A stretch of 64,000 nucleotides of DNA from Phycisphaerales bacterium. GTDB taxonomy: Bacteria; Planctomycetota; Phycisphaerae; UBA1845; UTPLA1. Positions within the stretch are counted from its first letter, which is position 1. Each line of letters opens with the position of its first letter. The stretch spans positions 20,121-84,120 of the forward strand of contig JAKSDK010000144.1 of NCBI GenBank assembly GCA_022360095.1, read 5' to 3'. Of the stretch, positions 44,714 to 53,123 are shown piece by piece. Position numbers and translations under genes: made by a program. The notes under the pieces are model-generated. The model was given only the letters and a program-made list of their open reading frames with translations, searched no databases and was not told the DNA's origin.

Positions 44714-45874
44714 ATGAAACAAGATCCGTACAAAACAAGAGAAAAGTATCTTGCCTGGAAGAACAAGACGAGAAATGGGGTCCCAGGTGTCAGCGAAGAC
44801 AACAATCAGCTCATCAAGCATTACCTAGAAGACATGGAGCACGGATTAAACATTGCAACCGGAAGCAGGAAAGGCGGTAGGAGCTATATCCGCCTGCTTT
44901 CACTAAAAGATCGACTATTATTTTTAGCAAGGCAATTCGAGGATCGCTTTGCCCTGAACAATTTCACGAAAGTCACCGAGGAACAATTGCACACCTTCTT
45001 CTCTGACATGCGAAACGGACGGATCAGCAAAAAGGACGGCGGCATGTATAAGTCGGTTAGGGATTTCGTTAAGGACTTCAAAAGCTTTTGGCATTGGCAC
45101 ATGAAAGTGCAACGGAAGCAAGGAAACATCCTCGTGGATATCTGCGTGGATCTCGACACGACCAAGAGCAAACCACGATGGGTGTATCTCACCGAAGAAC
45201 AAGTACGAAAGCTGTGCAACAACGCCAAGTATGATCGCAAAGTCCTGATGATGTTTCTGTTCGACTCCGGGATTAGAAGCCCGACCGAACTCGTTAATGT
45301 GCGCGTTTCTGATTTACACGACAATTGCACCAAGCTCAACATTCGCGAAGAAACCAGCAAGACGTTCGGCAGGAAAATCAATCTCTTACTTTGCTCTGAA
45401 TTGCTCGAAGAGTACATCCGAGAAAAAAAACTCCGACCTTCCGATTACCTTTTTCCAATCAGCCCGCCTGTGGTCAATCGGTATCTCAAACGACTCGCTA
45501 CTCGCGTTCTCGGCGAAGCTGAAAGCCCTGCTGGCGAGAAATATTCCAACCTCACGATGTATGATTTCCGGCATTCTTCGGCGTGCTACTGGCTACCGCG
45601 GTATAAGAACGAATCGGCTTTAAAGTATCGCTTCGGCTGGAAAAAGACCGAGCAAATCCACTACTACACCGAGTTTCTCGGGATGAGAGACACGATTTCC
45701 GATGACGATTTGCTGATCGACACGAGCAAAACCGAAATCGAACGACGCCTGGAAAAGTCAGAAAACGATAAAAAGCTTATGCAAGAGCAGATTGACACGA
45801 TGCAAGGACAAATGGTCATAATTATCGAGCTAATCGAGAGAGTTCTTCGTAGATTTCGGTCTGCTCCTGCGTGA
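44714..45874 (+). CDS. Tyrosine recombinase (integrase), archaeal-like
   Basis: From the ATG at 44714, 386 residues; the frame is open back to 44603, but that part (MPKLCSVRPAHY) looks non-native. The N-terminal half is a SAM-like core-binding region. Catalytic motifs: Arg188 (SGIRSPTELVN), Arg286/His287 (YDFRHSSACYWL) and a Tyr in IHYYTEFLG near 318. KYRFGWKKTEQIHYYTEFLG, followed by a C-terminal coiled coil (EIERRLEKSENDKKLMQEQID), resembles integrases of archaeal plasmids and viruses more than phage lambda or XerCD types. CATATAAG lies 21 bases before the ATG with no Shine-Dalgarno. It would integrate the surrounding element; I could not locate att sites. Confidence 0.85.
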   Translation: MKQDPYKTREKYLAWKNKTRNGVPGVSEDNNQLIKHYLEDMEHGLNIATGSRKGGRSYIRLLSLKDRLLFLARQFEDRFALNNFTKVTEEQLHTFFSDMRNGRISKKDGGMYKSVRDFVKDFKSFWHWHMKVQRKQGNILVDICVDLDTTKSKPRWVYLTEEQVRKLCNNAKYDRKVLMMFLFDSGIRSPTELVNVRVSDLHDNCTKLNIREETSKTFGRKINLLLCSELLEEYIREKKLRPSDYLFPISPPVVNRYLKRLATRVLGEAESPAGEKYSNLTMYDFRHSSACYWLPRYKNESALKYRFGWKKTEQIHYYTEFLGMRDTISDDDLLIDTSKTEIERRLEKSENDKKLMQEQIDTMQGQMVIIIELIERVLRRFRSAPA

Positions 45875-46204
45875 TTGCTCGTGAGCCTTGATAAGCTTTT
45901 CGATTATCTGATCAAGTTCTGTAAGTAATTTGACAGCCCTTTCTCCGAGGTCTTGTGGAGGCGTTGTGTCCATGACCAGGTGTGGAGTCGGGCACGTTAT
46001 TAAGCTTTAAACCGTCTTGTTCATAGCTTGCTCCTTTAAACAACATTACTCCTTATAAATAAGATAATTAGAGGTGAAAATCCTTTGTCTGACGGAGGCT
46101 AAAAAAACTGATTCTGGAAACATTACGAGCGCCTTCTCTTGTTTCTGCGTCTCTTACATACATAGGGTGTTATTCAAGTCTTAATCGTTCGAGGGAGGCA
46201 CGAG
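45875..46204. other. Intergenic region after the integrase
   Basis: About 330 bp. Candidate place for an attachment site, but no tRNA-like sequence or clear direct repeat was seen. GGGAGG before the ATG at 46205 is a good ribosome binding site. Confidence 0.4.
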
Positions 46205-47521
46205 ATGCGTCCATATGTTTGTACAATCCTAATTATTGGTGCGATGCTGGCTGGATCAGAAAAGTCCATTGCCGACGATCCAAAATCCAAAACACAACGT
46301 ATTGACCATCAGATCGATGGTGACACTACGATTAAAGGAGAAGTCGTTCTCACCTCGGTCGGAAAAATCATTATCGACTACTCAATAACAACTACGGAGC
46401 GAAACAAACGAGTTTCCGTCTGGATTGCACTGCTCGATAAGAACAGGCGAATTGTGTTTAAGCCATGGGGTTCTCCCCAAAATCATACGGTGTCAACGGG
46501 TAGAAGCCTAGATAGACATTTTGAACACAACATCAATTCGAATGACGTGTCACGTGTCGACATGATCCATACCACGGCATTCAGATCTGATCTATTTCAA
46601 GGTGGGAAATTTGAGAACTACCCGCTCAAGATCGATGAAACAGCGGGATCGACTCACGTTATCGTCATCCCAGGCTTAACTGGGTCCAGCAGGCATCTCG
46701 AAAAAGCAACGGAGCTAATTGAGAATTATAGACTAGCGCCCAGTGATATTACGGTTCAGATTTGGGATTGGTGGCAATTTGCAGATCGAAAGGGGATTGC
46801 CGAGAGAGTGCAAGAGAGATATTGGCCTGATGGCCGTCCCACGCTTGGTCTCCAAGCCTATCTCGCGATCTCCGACGTCACACGGACAATGGCAAAACGA
46901 TTGGCCGATCAGCTTGCAGCCTGGAAGCGGCCATCGAGAACTAAGAGGCTATATTTGGTATCGTTGTCGGCTGGGACAAATATCGCCGCAGAACTCGGAA
47001 AAAATAGCACTGTTCCGAAAGATTTATTCGACAAGTGCATCTTCATTTCTGGAGTACTATCAAAGGAAGGTAATCTTGACCCTACAGCGCGGATATCGAA
47101 ATCGATTTACAACCACTATAGCCATCGTGATGAACTGCTGACTACGTCGAAATACTATGTTAACCTGTTTGTGATATTCCGAATTCGTATAGATGCCAAC
47201 ATTACGTGGCCGGCGTCCGGAAGGTTCCCGTTTGCACCCGGCGATCCTGGATACTTCCATGTCACATCTCAACTTGGCTTTCTTTCAGAATCCGACATGG
47301 GGACTTCGAGTGACGTGGATAATCTCGGAAATAAAGGAACTCATCTTGATCCTGGTGCGTTGACGCCGAAGTACTTTGAGACGATGTTACTTCCGCTGTT
47401 TCAGGAAGACGATAATCTCTTACCTAAATACAATCCGGCCCGTCCACGAAGAGACGGATGGAACAAGCCACCGCATCCTACCTATACACAAGAAGGTTGG
47501 GACCGAATGTCAAACCCGTAA
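46205..47521 (+). CDS. Secreted alpha/beta-hydrolase-like protein
   Basis: A 438-residue protein with a signal peptide (MRPYVCTILIIGAMLAGSEKSIA). After a beta-rich N-terminal domain (about 30-150), THVIVIPGLTGSSRHLEKATELI resembles the oxyanion strand of alpha/beta hydrolases and RLYLVSLSAGTNIAAEL (about 256-272) the nucleophile elbow, with the Ser in a SxSxG context instead of the standard GxSxG. Later SHRDE and GTHLDP segments may supply Asp/His. Lipase, esterase or peptidase activity is possible. GGGAGG precedes the start. The composition is closer to the AT-rich accessory region than to the left part of the window. Confidence 0.7.
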   Translation: MRPYVCTILIIGAMLAGSEKSIADDPKSKTQRIDHQIDGDTTIKGEVVLTSVGKIIIDYSITTTERNKRVSVWIALLDKNRRIVFKPWGSPQNHTVSTGRSLDRHFEHNINSNDVSRVDMIHTTAFRSDLFQGGKFENYPLKIDETAGSTHVIVIPGLTGSSRHLEKATELIENYRLAPSDITVQIWDWWQFADRKGIAERVQERYWPDGRPTLGLQAYLAISDVTRTMAKRLADQLAAWKRPSRTKRLYLVSLSAGTNIAAELGKNSTVPKDLFDKCIFISGVLSKEGNLDPTARISKSIYNHYSHRDELLTTSKYYVNLFVIFRIRIDANITWPASGRFPFAPGDPGYFHVTSQLGFLSESDMGTSSDVDNLGNKGTHLDPGALTPKYFETMLLPLFQEDDNLLPKYNPARPRRDGWNKPPHPTYTQEGWDRMSNP

Positions 47522-47568
47522 CCGGTAGGGTCGCGCTCTGATCCAGTACGAAATGTGAATGAAAAAGA

Positions 47569-47598
47569 AGAGCCCGCCACATCCTGATAGCGGGCTCT
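47569..47598 (-). terminator. Terminator for the minus-strand 47756-48768 unit
   Basis: AGAGCCCGC (47569-47577) pairs with GCGGGCTCT (47590-47598); read on the minus strand the stem is followed by TCTTTTTC, a U-rich end. Confidence 0.6.
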
Positions 47599-47600
47599 GT

Positions 47601-47715
47601 GTTCCCGACGCGTTGTGCACCGAGAGACGTGTTGGTGAAGCCTCTCTGCCGTCGGGAACTCTAAAACCCACGTATGCAGAGAGTACAAGGGGAACCGCTC
47701 TCTGAAACAGGTGGG
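47601..47715. ncRNA. Candidate structured RNA between convergent genes
   Basis: Two nested structures. GTTCCCGAC (47601-47609) pairs with GTCGGGAAC (47651-47659) and encloses a pseudoknot: CACC (47618-47621) with GGTG (47634-47637), and GAGAG (47622-47626) with CTCTC (47642-47646). Next to it CCCAC (47667-47671) pairs with GTGGG (47711-47715) around CAGAGAG/CTCTCTG (47677-47683, 47698-47704). It could be a long 3' UTR or an independent RNA; strand uncertain. Confidence 0.4.
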
Positions 47716-47755
47716 CTTCCCCCAACGCTCGATTCAGCTACTCCCCAATCAGTAA

Positions 47756-48073
47756 TCAGTCAGCGGCAGCAACGGCCAGGGCGGCCGCACCCAATCCAAG
47801 CAAGGCAAGAATGCCGACGACTTCCAGGCCGGATACGCCATCCCCGTTATCCTCTCCCGTCGCCAAAGCACAAGCATCCTGGATGGTTTCTGCTTGTGCA
47901 TTCTCATACGCAGCCGCCTGAGAAGCTGATAGAGGAGCGGGCTTTGACATGAAAATCGAGCCTTGCTCAGATGCTGAGGAAGCTGCATCGTTGGCATACA
48001 CGGTTGGCGTTGGAATGACCATGCAAACCATCGCAGCCGCTGCAATCCAGACTTTCCATGAATCGACTCGCAT
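47756..48073 (-). CDS. Small exported protein with C-terminal membrane helix (PA2779-like)
   Basis: From the ATG at 48073, 105 residues: signal peptide MRVDSWKVWIAAAAMVCMVIPTPTVYAND, a short Ala/Ser/Glu-rich body with one Cys, and a C-terminal hydrophobic helix SGLEVVGILALLGLGAAALAVAAAD. This size and layout, directly after a C39-type peptidase gene (2 bp gap), resemble the PA2778/PA2779 pair of Pseudomonas, in which a cysteine peptidase lies next to a small tail-anchored protein. The small protein may be the peptidase substrate. Pairing by layout only; sequence identity not checked. Confidence 0.65.
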   Translation of the reverse strand: MRVDSWKVWIAAAAMVCMVIPTPTVYANDAASSASEQGSIFMSKPAPLSASQAAAYENAQAETIQDACALATGEDNGDGVSGLEVVGILALLGLGAAALAVAAAD

Positions 48074-48075
48074 CA

Positions 48076-48768
48076 CTATTTCTCCTTTTCTTCCAACATT
48101 GGAGAGGGCGTGGGGTGTTGTGTATCCCCGCCCGGCGGCCCACGATTCACGCCGGGGGCGATGAGTACACAAAGACATGCGTTATTGCTCCATTCTTTCA
48201 TAAACTCGTCGCGGTTCATCGTCACATAGCCGTTTGCTGGATCGAGCAGGATGATGTTCTGCTCAGACGTCCAGCCGACAACGCTGACCCAGTGTGCTTT
48301 TGCGGTGAGCATGTGGGCAGTTTCGGCAAACCATTCGAACGCAGGGTAGCGAGCGGTTCGTGGCGGACCGCGCAAAAGAACCAGGAGAGGTCGCCCTTGT
48401 GTAATGTTGGCGAGAGCGTCCTTCAATTCGCCTTTGTAGAAGTATGCTTCGAGACCAAGCGAGCGGGCGACCGTAACAATATCTTCCGCCGACCACGCCC
48501 TGTTTGGTTTTTGCTCATCCAAAGCACTTCTGAGTTTGGTCACATCGACGCCGTGGTATGCAAGTAGGGCTGCGGTTGCCGCAGGTCCGCACAGCATCTC
48601 GTCGGCCTGAGCAACAGGCGGCACGAGAAGAAACCGGCCCGGTGGATTCGCATCGAGCAGAACGCCGCTGAATCGTTGTGCATTTCCGCATCCAGTCGCT
48701 GCAGTTACGACGCTGACCGCCACGATGGAAATGAGCACAGAACGAAACCCACGCAAACATACCTTCAT
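48076..48768 (-). CDS. C39-like cysteine peptidase, probable lipoprotein (PA2778-like)
   Basis: A 230-residue protein with a lipoprotein-type signal (VVTAATGC, Cys27). The papain-like C39 motifs are present: Gln54 and Cys60 in VAQADEMLCGPAATAALLAYHG, His in AHWVSVVGW, and Asp in LLDPANGYVTM. C39 peptidases cut peptides after double-Gly leaders or act at the envelope. No transporter domains are attached. The Pro-rich C-terminus ends in charged residues. It is upstream of the small exported protein and probably acts on it. Confidence 0.78.
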   Translation of the reverse strand: MKVCLRGFRSVLISIVAVSVVTAATGCGNAQRFSGVLLDANPPGRFLLVPPVAQADEMLCGPAATAALLAYHGVDVTKLRSALDEQKPNRAWSAEDIVTVARSLGLEAYFYKGELKDALANITQGRPLLVLLRGPPRTARYPAFEWFAETAHMLTAKAHWVSVVGWTSEQNIILLDPANGYVTMNRDEFMKEWSNNACLCVLIAPGVNRGPPGGDTQHPTPSPMLEEKEK

Positions 48769-48826
48769 GATAATGATTGTTAGCCCTCTTCTGATTCGGC
48801 AGATTGATACAATCAGTTACTATCAA

Positions 48827-50200
48827 TCACTCAGCATTGCCGTGAAGAACTTCGATGGCATCAACAAAGGCACTAGAATAATTGGTGAAACAAATACCCA
48901 AGCTACACGTTCGCCCCTGCGTCGTTGAGCGGATGCTGAATCGAAGCCTGAGTTGATAGCTTTCTTCCTGCAGATTGCTGAAATACTCTCCAAGGTCGAT
49001 ATCAATCAGATCGCCGTTTTGGTGCATTCGTAGTTCGGCATAATTCAACGTTGCTTCCAACGAATTGTTAAGCGAAATCGTCAGCGACGGAGTGCCATTG
49101 TGAATAGTGCTCAGCCCGTGAATTCTCAAATCAGCACCGGAGCCGTCAGTGATTCTGTTGTCAAACGCACACGCCAACGAGAACGAGCCGGTCGTATAGG
49201 GGGCAGCGATGTTCGCCTTCCGATCATCTGGCGAGCCGATTACGCGATGGTCGTTGTCATGAGGACCAGCAGCTCTGTCGCAGAAAGCGTTGCCCGGCTC
49301 GTCGCACGCGTTTCCAATTCCGTCGCCGTCAGTGTCAATCTGATCGGAGTTAAAGACGTGAATGCAATTGTCCTGCGAATCGGGCACGCCGTCTTCATCA
49401 ACGTCGGAAGAAGGTGAGTTGGTTTCACACGCATCGCCGATACCGTTACCGTCGCTATCAGGCCCGCACACCGTACTCGCCTGCTCAGCCGTTGTTTCAG
49501 CACGAACAACGCTGAGTTCAATATAGTCATCTGATTCAAACACATCGGGCTCGATGTAATACGTTTCATAGACGGCGGCATCAAAGACCGACTGCTGAAA
49601 AGTCTCGAAGAGCACAGCAGAGACTGGACCAGACATCACAACGCTTGCCGCAAAAGCCACTCCTTTCACAACATCCTGATACCATTCATCAAAGCTTTTC
49701 GACGTATTCGTTGATTTCGCGTCATGCGCGAGTGCTCGGCCACGATTGAGTTTTCCAGCAGAGGCCATCGCACGCAGCTCAGACAAAGTATTGCGATCGA
49801 CGGCGACACCAGCCGAGACGGTACTTGTCGCATCTGCACCGACGGTGATGATGTCCACTGTAGAAGCCGTGTAATTGGTGAAGATCAAGGTCGAATCGCC
49901 GCGAACAGCGAACTTCGGAAGCCCGTCCTCACCAATCCAGAAGGCAATCGCGTTGCCGTTCAAATCAACGAAGATGCCACCCGTTACTCGTCGTAGCGTT
50001 CCATCCGCAGCTTTCTCGCCCAGGACGCCGAGCTTCTCACCAGTTCCCGCGGTGAGCAACGCTCCGAGACTTGACTGCGGATCGTCAACCAAACGTCCGA
50101 CTGCACCATTATCATTCGGCGGCGGGGGACATCCTCCAAAAGCCCCGAGGATACATAGTGGGAAGATGAACGTGGTTGCCTTCTTGATAGGGCTGCTCAT
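48827..50200 (-). CDS. Surface lipoprotein with thrombospondin type 3 motifs
   Basis: From the ATG at 50200 (GGAGGT ahead) 457 residues. Lipobox GAFGGC with Cys24, followed by Pro/Asn residues. A beta-rich N-terminal domain (about 30-130), a helical middle, then calcium-binding repeats DSDGNGIGDACE, DVDEDGVPDSQDNC and DTDGDGIGNACDE (about 255-310), and a C-terminal beta-sandwich-like domain (TGSFSLACAFDNRITDGSGADLRIHG). Outer surface protein typical of planctomycetes; ligand unknown. The upstream DNA carries the structured element at 50.33-50.48 kb. Confidence 0.8.
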   Translation of the reverse strand: MSSPIKKATTFIFPLCILGAFGGCPPPPNDNGAVGRLVDDPQSSLGALLTAGTGEKLGVLGEKAADGTLRRVTGGIFVDLNGNAIAFWIGEDGLPKFAVRGDSTLIFTNYTASTVDIITVGADATSTVSAGVAVDRNTLSELRAMASAGKLNRGRALAHDAKSTNTSKSFDEWYQDVVKGVAFAASVVMSGPVSAVLFETFQQSVFDAAVYETYYIEPDVFESDDYIELSVVRAETTAEQASTVCGPDSDGNGIGDACETNSPSSDVDEDGVPDSQDNCIHVFNSDQIDTDGDGIGNACDEPGNAFCDRAAGPHDNDHRVIGSPDDRKANIAAPYTTGSFSLACAFDNRITDGSGADLRIHGLSTIHNGTPSLTISLNNSLEATLNYAELRMHQNGDLIDIDLGEYFSNLQEESYQLRLRFSIRSTTQGRTCSLGICFTNYSSAFVDAIEVLHGNAE

Positions 50201-50848
50201 CGCGTACCTCCATCGCAGAGATTTTTCAAAAGCAAGAAACAATTCTTGCTTCACAATCTCAACACTACGCTGGAGAAATCTGGCGTGAAGGGCGAGTAGC
50301 TAACTCGGACGAGCTGACCTGACATACAGGTGGCCAGATGATCCCCAGCTAGCTAACCCGGCAAGGAGAGCGTCGCAGAGCATAACCACCTGGCCACGAC
50401 CGTGGTCCTGGGGAAACTCTGCTTTTACCATGAGCGCAGTAAAAAAGACGCTCACTGAGAACTAACTTGCCGGGTTAGCGTTTCTTTCTGTCGCTAGCAT
50501 TATACACAGGTCAATAAGAGGGTTGCAAGGGAAATTTTGCGGCGTTTGAGACGGGTGAAAAAGCGCTTTTTCCGAGAAAAGTATTCACTGAGAACTCTCA
50601 CGTCGGACTCGTATATCGCGGACATTGACGGCTGCTTCGGCAAGGAGTTGATTATCTCCTCAGAAACGACGAACTCCAGCGGTGCTCCGGATACACCACA
50701 GGTTTAATTGGACTCTCACCTGTGATAGAGCGCAAAATGAAATGAAAAGAATCAGCAAGATTTCGACTGACCGTCTCTCTAAAGGTAGATTCTTGTAATT
50801 TTTCTGGATAGTGAGAAAAATAATTACAGCCGAGAAAGGAGAAAGGTA
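50201..50848. other. Intergenic region rich in inverted repeats
   Basis: About 650 bp between divergent secreted-protein genes. It contains the pseudoknotted element (50330-50479), a 16-bp perfect palindrome GAAAAAGC/GCTTTTTC (50557-50572), a second copy of TCACTGAGAACT (50452-50463 and 50585-50596), and hairpin CACAGGT/ACCTGTG near 50697-50728. No coding frame is supported. Confidence 0.6.
50330..50479. ncRNA. Candidate pseudoknotted structured RNA
   Basis: Nested helices: GCTAACCCGGCAAG (50352-50365) with CTTGCCGGGTTAGC (50466-50479), 14 bp perfect; GAGCGTC (50368-50374) with GACGCTC (50447-50453); GCAGAG (50375-50380) with CTCTGC (50417-50422); TTTTAC (50423-50428) with GTAAAA (50439-50444). 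Inside that fold, CTGGCCAC (50390-50397) and CTGGGGA (50408-50414) are complementary to segments outside it, GTGGCCAG (50330-50337) and TCCCCAG (50342-50348), giving pseudoknots. Read on the minus strand it lies in the leader of the lipoprotein gene; on the plus strand it ends in GTTTCTTTCT. Not a class I recognise. Confidence 0.6.
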
Positions 50849-51661
50849 ATGAATAAGCAGACCAGCGTTTTACTATTGATTACAGGATGTTCTTGTTGTC
50901 TCTTCGTGTTAGCAGCACAAGCCGACCCTGCTGTGATTGTCTATGAGAATGACTTTGAAACCGTCGGAGACCCTCTGCTGGAGTGGACACATTCAGATAC
51001 AGATGTAACTCCCTTGGGAAACAGAAGGTTTCTTGGCCAGTTTTTGGATGACACGGTTACGCTAACGCTTACGAGTCTTCCAGTGCATGATGAAGTAACA
51101 GTATCAGTTGATTTATTCGTCATTCGGTCGTGGGATGGTAATGACCCAGGCGTTGGTGGTTCTCCAGATATCTGGAAGCTGACCAACTGCGAGACATCAC
51201 TATTCCAAACTACATTTAGTAATGTCAATAATCATGCGCCAGAAAAAACGCAGGCGTATCCAGACCAATTTCCCGGAGGTGATAACCCTCCGACAACAGG
51301 AGCGTCAGAGGTAGATACGCTTGGATATATGTTTCCAGGTCAACTCGGAGACTCTGTGTATCATCTTACTTTCACTTTTCCTCATTCCAACGATTCCTTA
51401 ATCCTCGATTTTTCTTCGATCCTGGACGGCCCTGATCTACTGAACGAGAGTTGGGGACTTGATAATGTTCAAGTAGTTGTTTCGTGTTCAATAGACAGCG
51501 ATAACGACGGCGTTCCAGATTTGACCGATGTCTGCCCGAATAACTCAGAAGGGCTATCCGTAGATTCAGAAGGACGTCCTCGGCTTGATTTGAATAGCGA
51601 TTGCGTAGTTAACGGACTTGACCTTCAGCTTATCGTGGATGAACTGCTGAATCAATCATAA
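50849..51661 (+). CDS. Secreted protein with dockerin-like C-terminus
   Basis: A 270-residue exported protein: signal peptide MNKQTSVLLLITGCSCCLFVLAAQA, a beta-sandwich domain (about 27-205, IVYENDFETVGDPLLEW ... LNESWGLDNVQVVV) like those found in jellyroll surface proteins, one thrombospondin type 3 motif DSDNDGVPDLTDVCPNN, and a dockerin-like end LDLNSDCVVNGLDLQLIVDELLNQS. GAAAGGAGAAAGG precedes the ATG. Likely surface or extracellular; partner unknown. Confidence 0.8.
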   Translation: MNKQTSVLLLITGCSCCLFVLAAQADPAVIVYENDFETVGDPLLEWTHSDTDVTPLGNRRFLGQFLDDTVTLTLTSLPVHDEVTVSVDLFVIRSWDGNDPGVGGSPDIWKLTNCETSLFQTTFSNVNNHAPEKTQAYPDQFPGGDNPPTTGASEVDTLGYMFPGQLGDSVYHLTFTFPHSNDSLILDFSSILDGPDLLNESWGLDNVQVVVSCSIDSDNDGVPDLTDVCPNNSEGLSVDSEGRPRLDLNSDCVVNGLDLQLIVDELLNQS

Positions 51662-51695
51662 TACAAGACGAACAAATTGGGATTGAGCTGGTAGG

Positions 51696-51712
51696 CGGTT
51701 AATAATTAACCG
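51696..51712. repeat. Perfect palindrome between convergent genes
   Basis: CGGTTAAT-A-ATTAACCG, 8-bp arms. No T-tract follows, so it is more like a protein or recombination site than a terminator. Confidence 0.4.
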
Positions 51713-51899
51713 AGCGGCCATCGTCTTGGAAAAAGACAAAAGATTTATCAGCGAGTTAGGCGACCAGCTTGTAGGTGTAGAGCAGAAAATTCACTTGATA
51801 GCTGTTTGCGGCGGGGGGGAAACATCGGTACTGATGTTCACAACGAGCCTCTCAACAGCAAGAGCGCTCTCAGCCCGCACATTGATTGCCAACGGTCAA

Positions 51900-53123
51900 T
51901 TAAGAATCGCAATCACATATTAAGAGCTCAACCACCATTGGAATATCCGTCAAATCAATTGACTCGTCTCGGTTCAGATCGAACGTGCAGATTGTCGTGG
52001 AATCGACATTCCCAGGGTCAAGCAGTGCCTGGGCGAATGGTCCAAGGTCAAGTCCATCAACCTTGTCATCACCATTTGCGTCTCCCGGAAGGCAATTGAG
52101 GTAGGCGATCCAACCCTCGATTTCACCTTGAGGGTTAAGACCGCGGCCGACAATTGCGTTGCCATCAGCCGATATTCCAAACGCGACTTCGAGGTGCCAG
52201 TCCATCAGGTCAAGGCCATAGTCATTCGAGAGGACGTCTTGCAACTCTCTCATACCGTCTGCTTCAGTCCAAATGAAGGCGGATCGACCACGGGATGAAT
52301 CGCTGTAGCCGACTATGACGGAACCGTCCATCGATGTGCTCCATGCCCAGCTGAAAAACGGACCGCCTGGTAGATCTCCTAATCCGGCGATTCCGCCCGC
52401 ACTCGTCCAGCGGAACGCCTCTGTACCTGATGCCGACTCCATACGCCCCACAGCAACGAGGCCGTCACCTGATACGGCTTCAGCCTGGGTCAGCGTCACC
52501 CCAACCGGCAGTGGGCCGAGCTCCGCCATTCCTGTACTGCTCGTCCAGCGAAATGCTCGTCGACCTAAATCCGAGGTTCCCCAGCCAACAATGACGGTTC
52601 CGTCATGAGAAACTCCTCGTCCTTGACTGTGTGTGTCCCCACCGGGGAAATCGCCGAGACTGGCCATTCCAGTTACAGCGGTCCACCGAAATGCCTTAAA
52701 TCCCGTATCAGTGTCGCCCGTCCCGACGACGATTGAGCCGTCGAAAGAAGCTGAATGACTACCACCTGCTTCGATTTCGCCGGTCGGATCTACAAGTGGT
52801 GTGGCACCATCGGCCTTGGACCATCGCGTGGGTAATCCGCCGCCAATGTTGCCGACAACGACTTTTCCGTCGCCGGAGACATCAACTGCGGCGGCGCATC
52901 CCGGCACTTCGAATATGTCGTCACATAGGCGCCAACGAATACCCTGGTCTGAGTTTCCGTGAGTATTGCTGTAGCCGACAGCGACAGTCCCATTTGCTGA
53001 TACAGCGTTGTAGTCGCTGAGATGGTCACCACCGGGAAGATCACCCAGGCCGAAGAATGTCGAGGCGCGAGCTGGCAGAACAATGGTGAACAAGATAATG
53101 AGCGGCATTGAATTGATACGCAT
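51900..53123 (-). CDS. Secreted HAF-repeat protein with dockerin-like end
   Basis: From the ATG at 53123 (TTGGAGG ahead) 407 residues with signal peptide SMPLIILFTIVLPARA. The body is a run of HAF-type propeller repeats: LGDLPGG...VSANGTVAVGYS, ASLGDFPGG...VSHDGTVIVGW, LGPLPVG...VSGDGLVAVG, LGDLPGG...TSMDGSVIVGYS, each with an AFRWT strand. The C-terminus is dockerin-like: GDANGDDKVDGLDLGPFAQALLD and DLNRDESIDLTDIPMVVELL. Extracellular protein of a type common in planctomycetes. Function unknown. Confidence 0.85.
   Translation of the reverse strand: MRINSMPLIILFTIVLPARASTFFGLGDLPGGDHLSDYNAVSANGTVAVGYSNTHGNSDQGIRWRLCDDIFEVPGCAAAVDVSGDGKVVVGNIGGGLPTRWSKADGATPLVDPTGEIEAGGSHSASFDGSIVVGTGDTDTGFKAFRWTAVTGMASLGDFPGGDTHSQGRGVSHDGTVIVGWGTSDLGRRAFRWTSSTGMAELGPLPVGVTLTQAEAVSGDGLVAVGRMESASGTEAFRWTSAGGIAGLGDLPGGPFFSWAWSTSMDGSVIVGYSDSSRGRSAFIWTEADGMRELQDVLSNDYGLDLMDWHLEVAFGISADGNAIVGRGLNPQGEIEGWIAYLNCLPGDANGDDKVDGLDLGPFAQALLDPGNVDSTTICTFDLNRDESIDLTDIPMVVELLICDCDS

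Noticed and set aside
51726..51923. 65-codon plus-strand frame after the 50849 gene
   Set aside because: No ribosome binding site, overlaps the convergent HAF-repeat gene, low-complexity protein.
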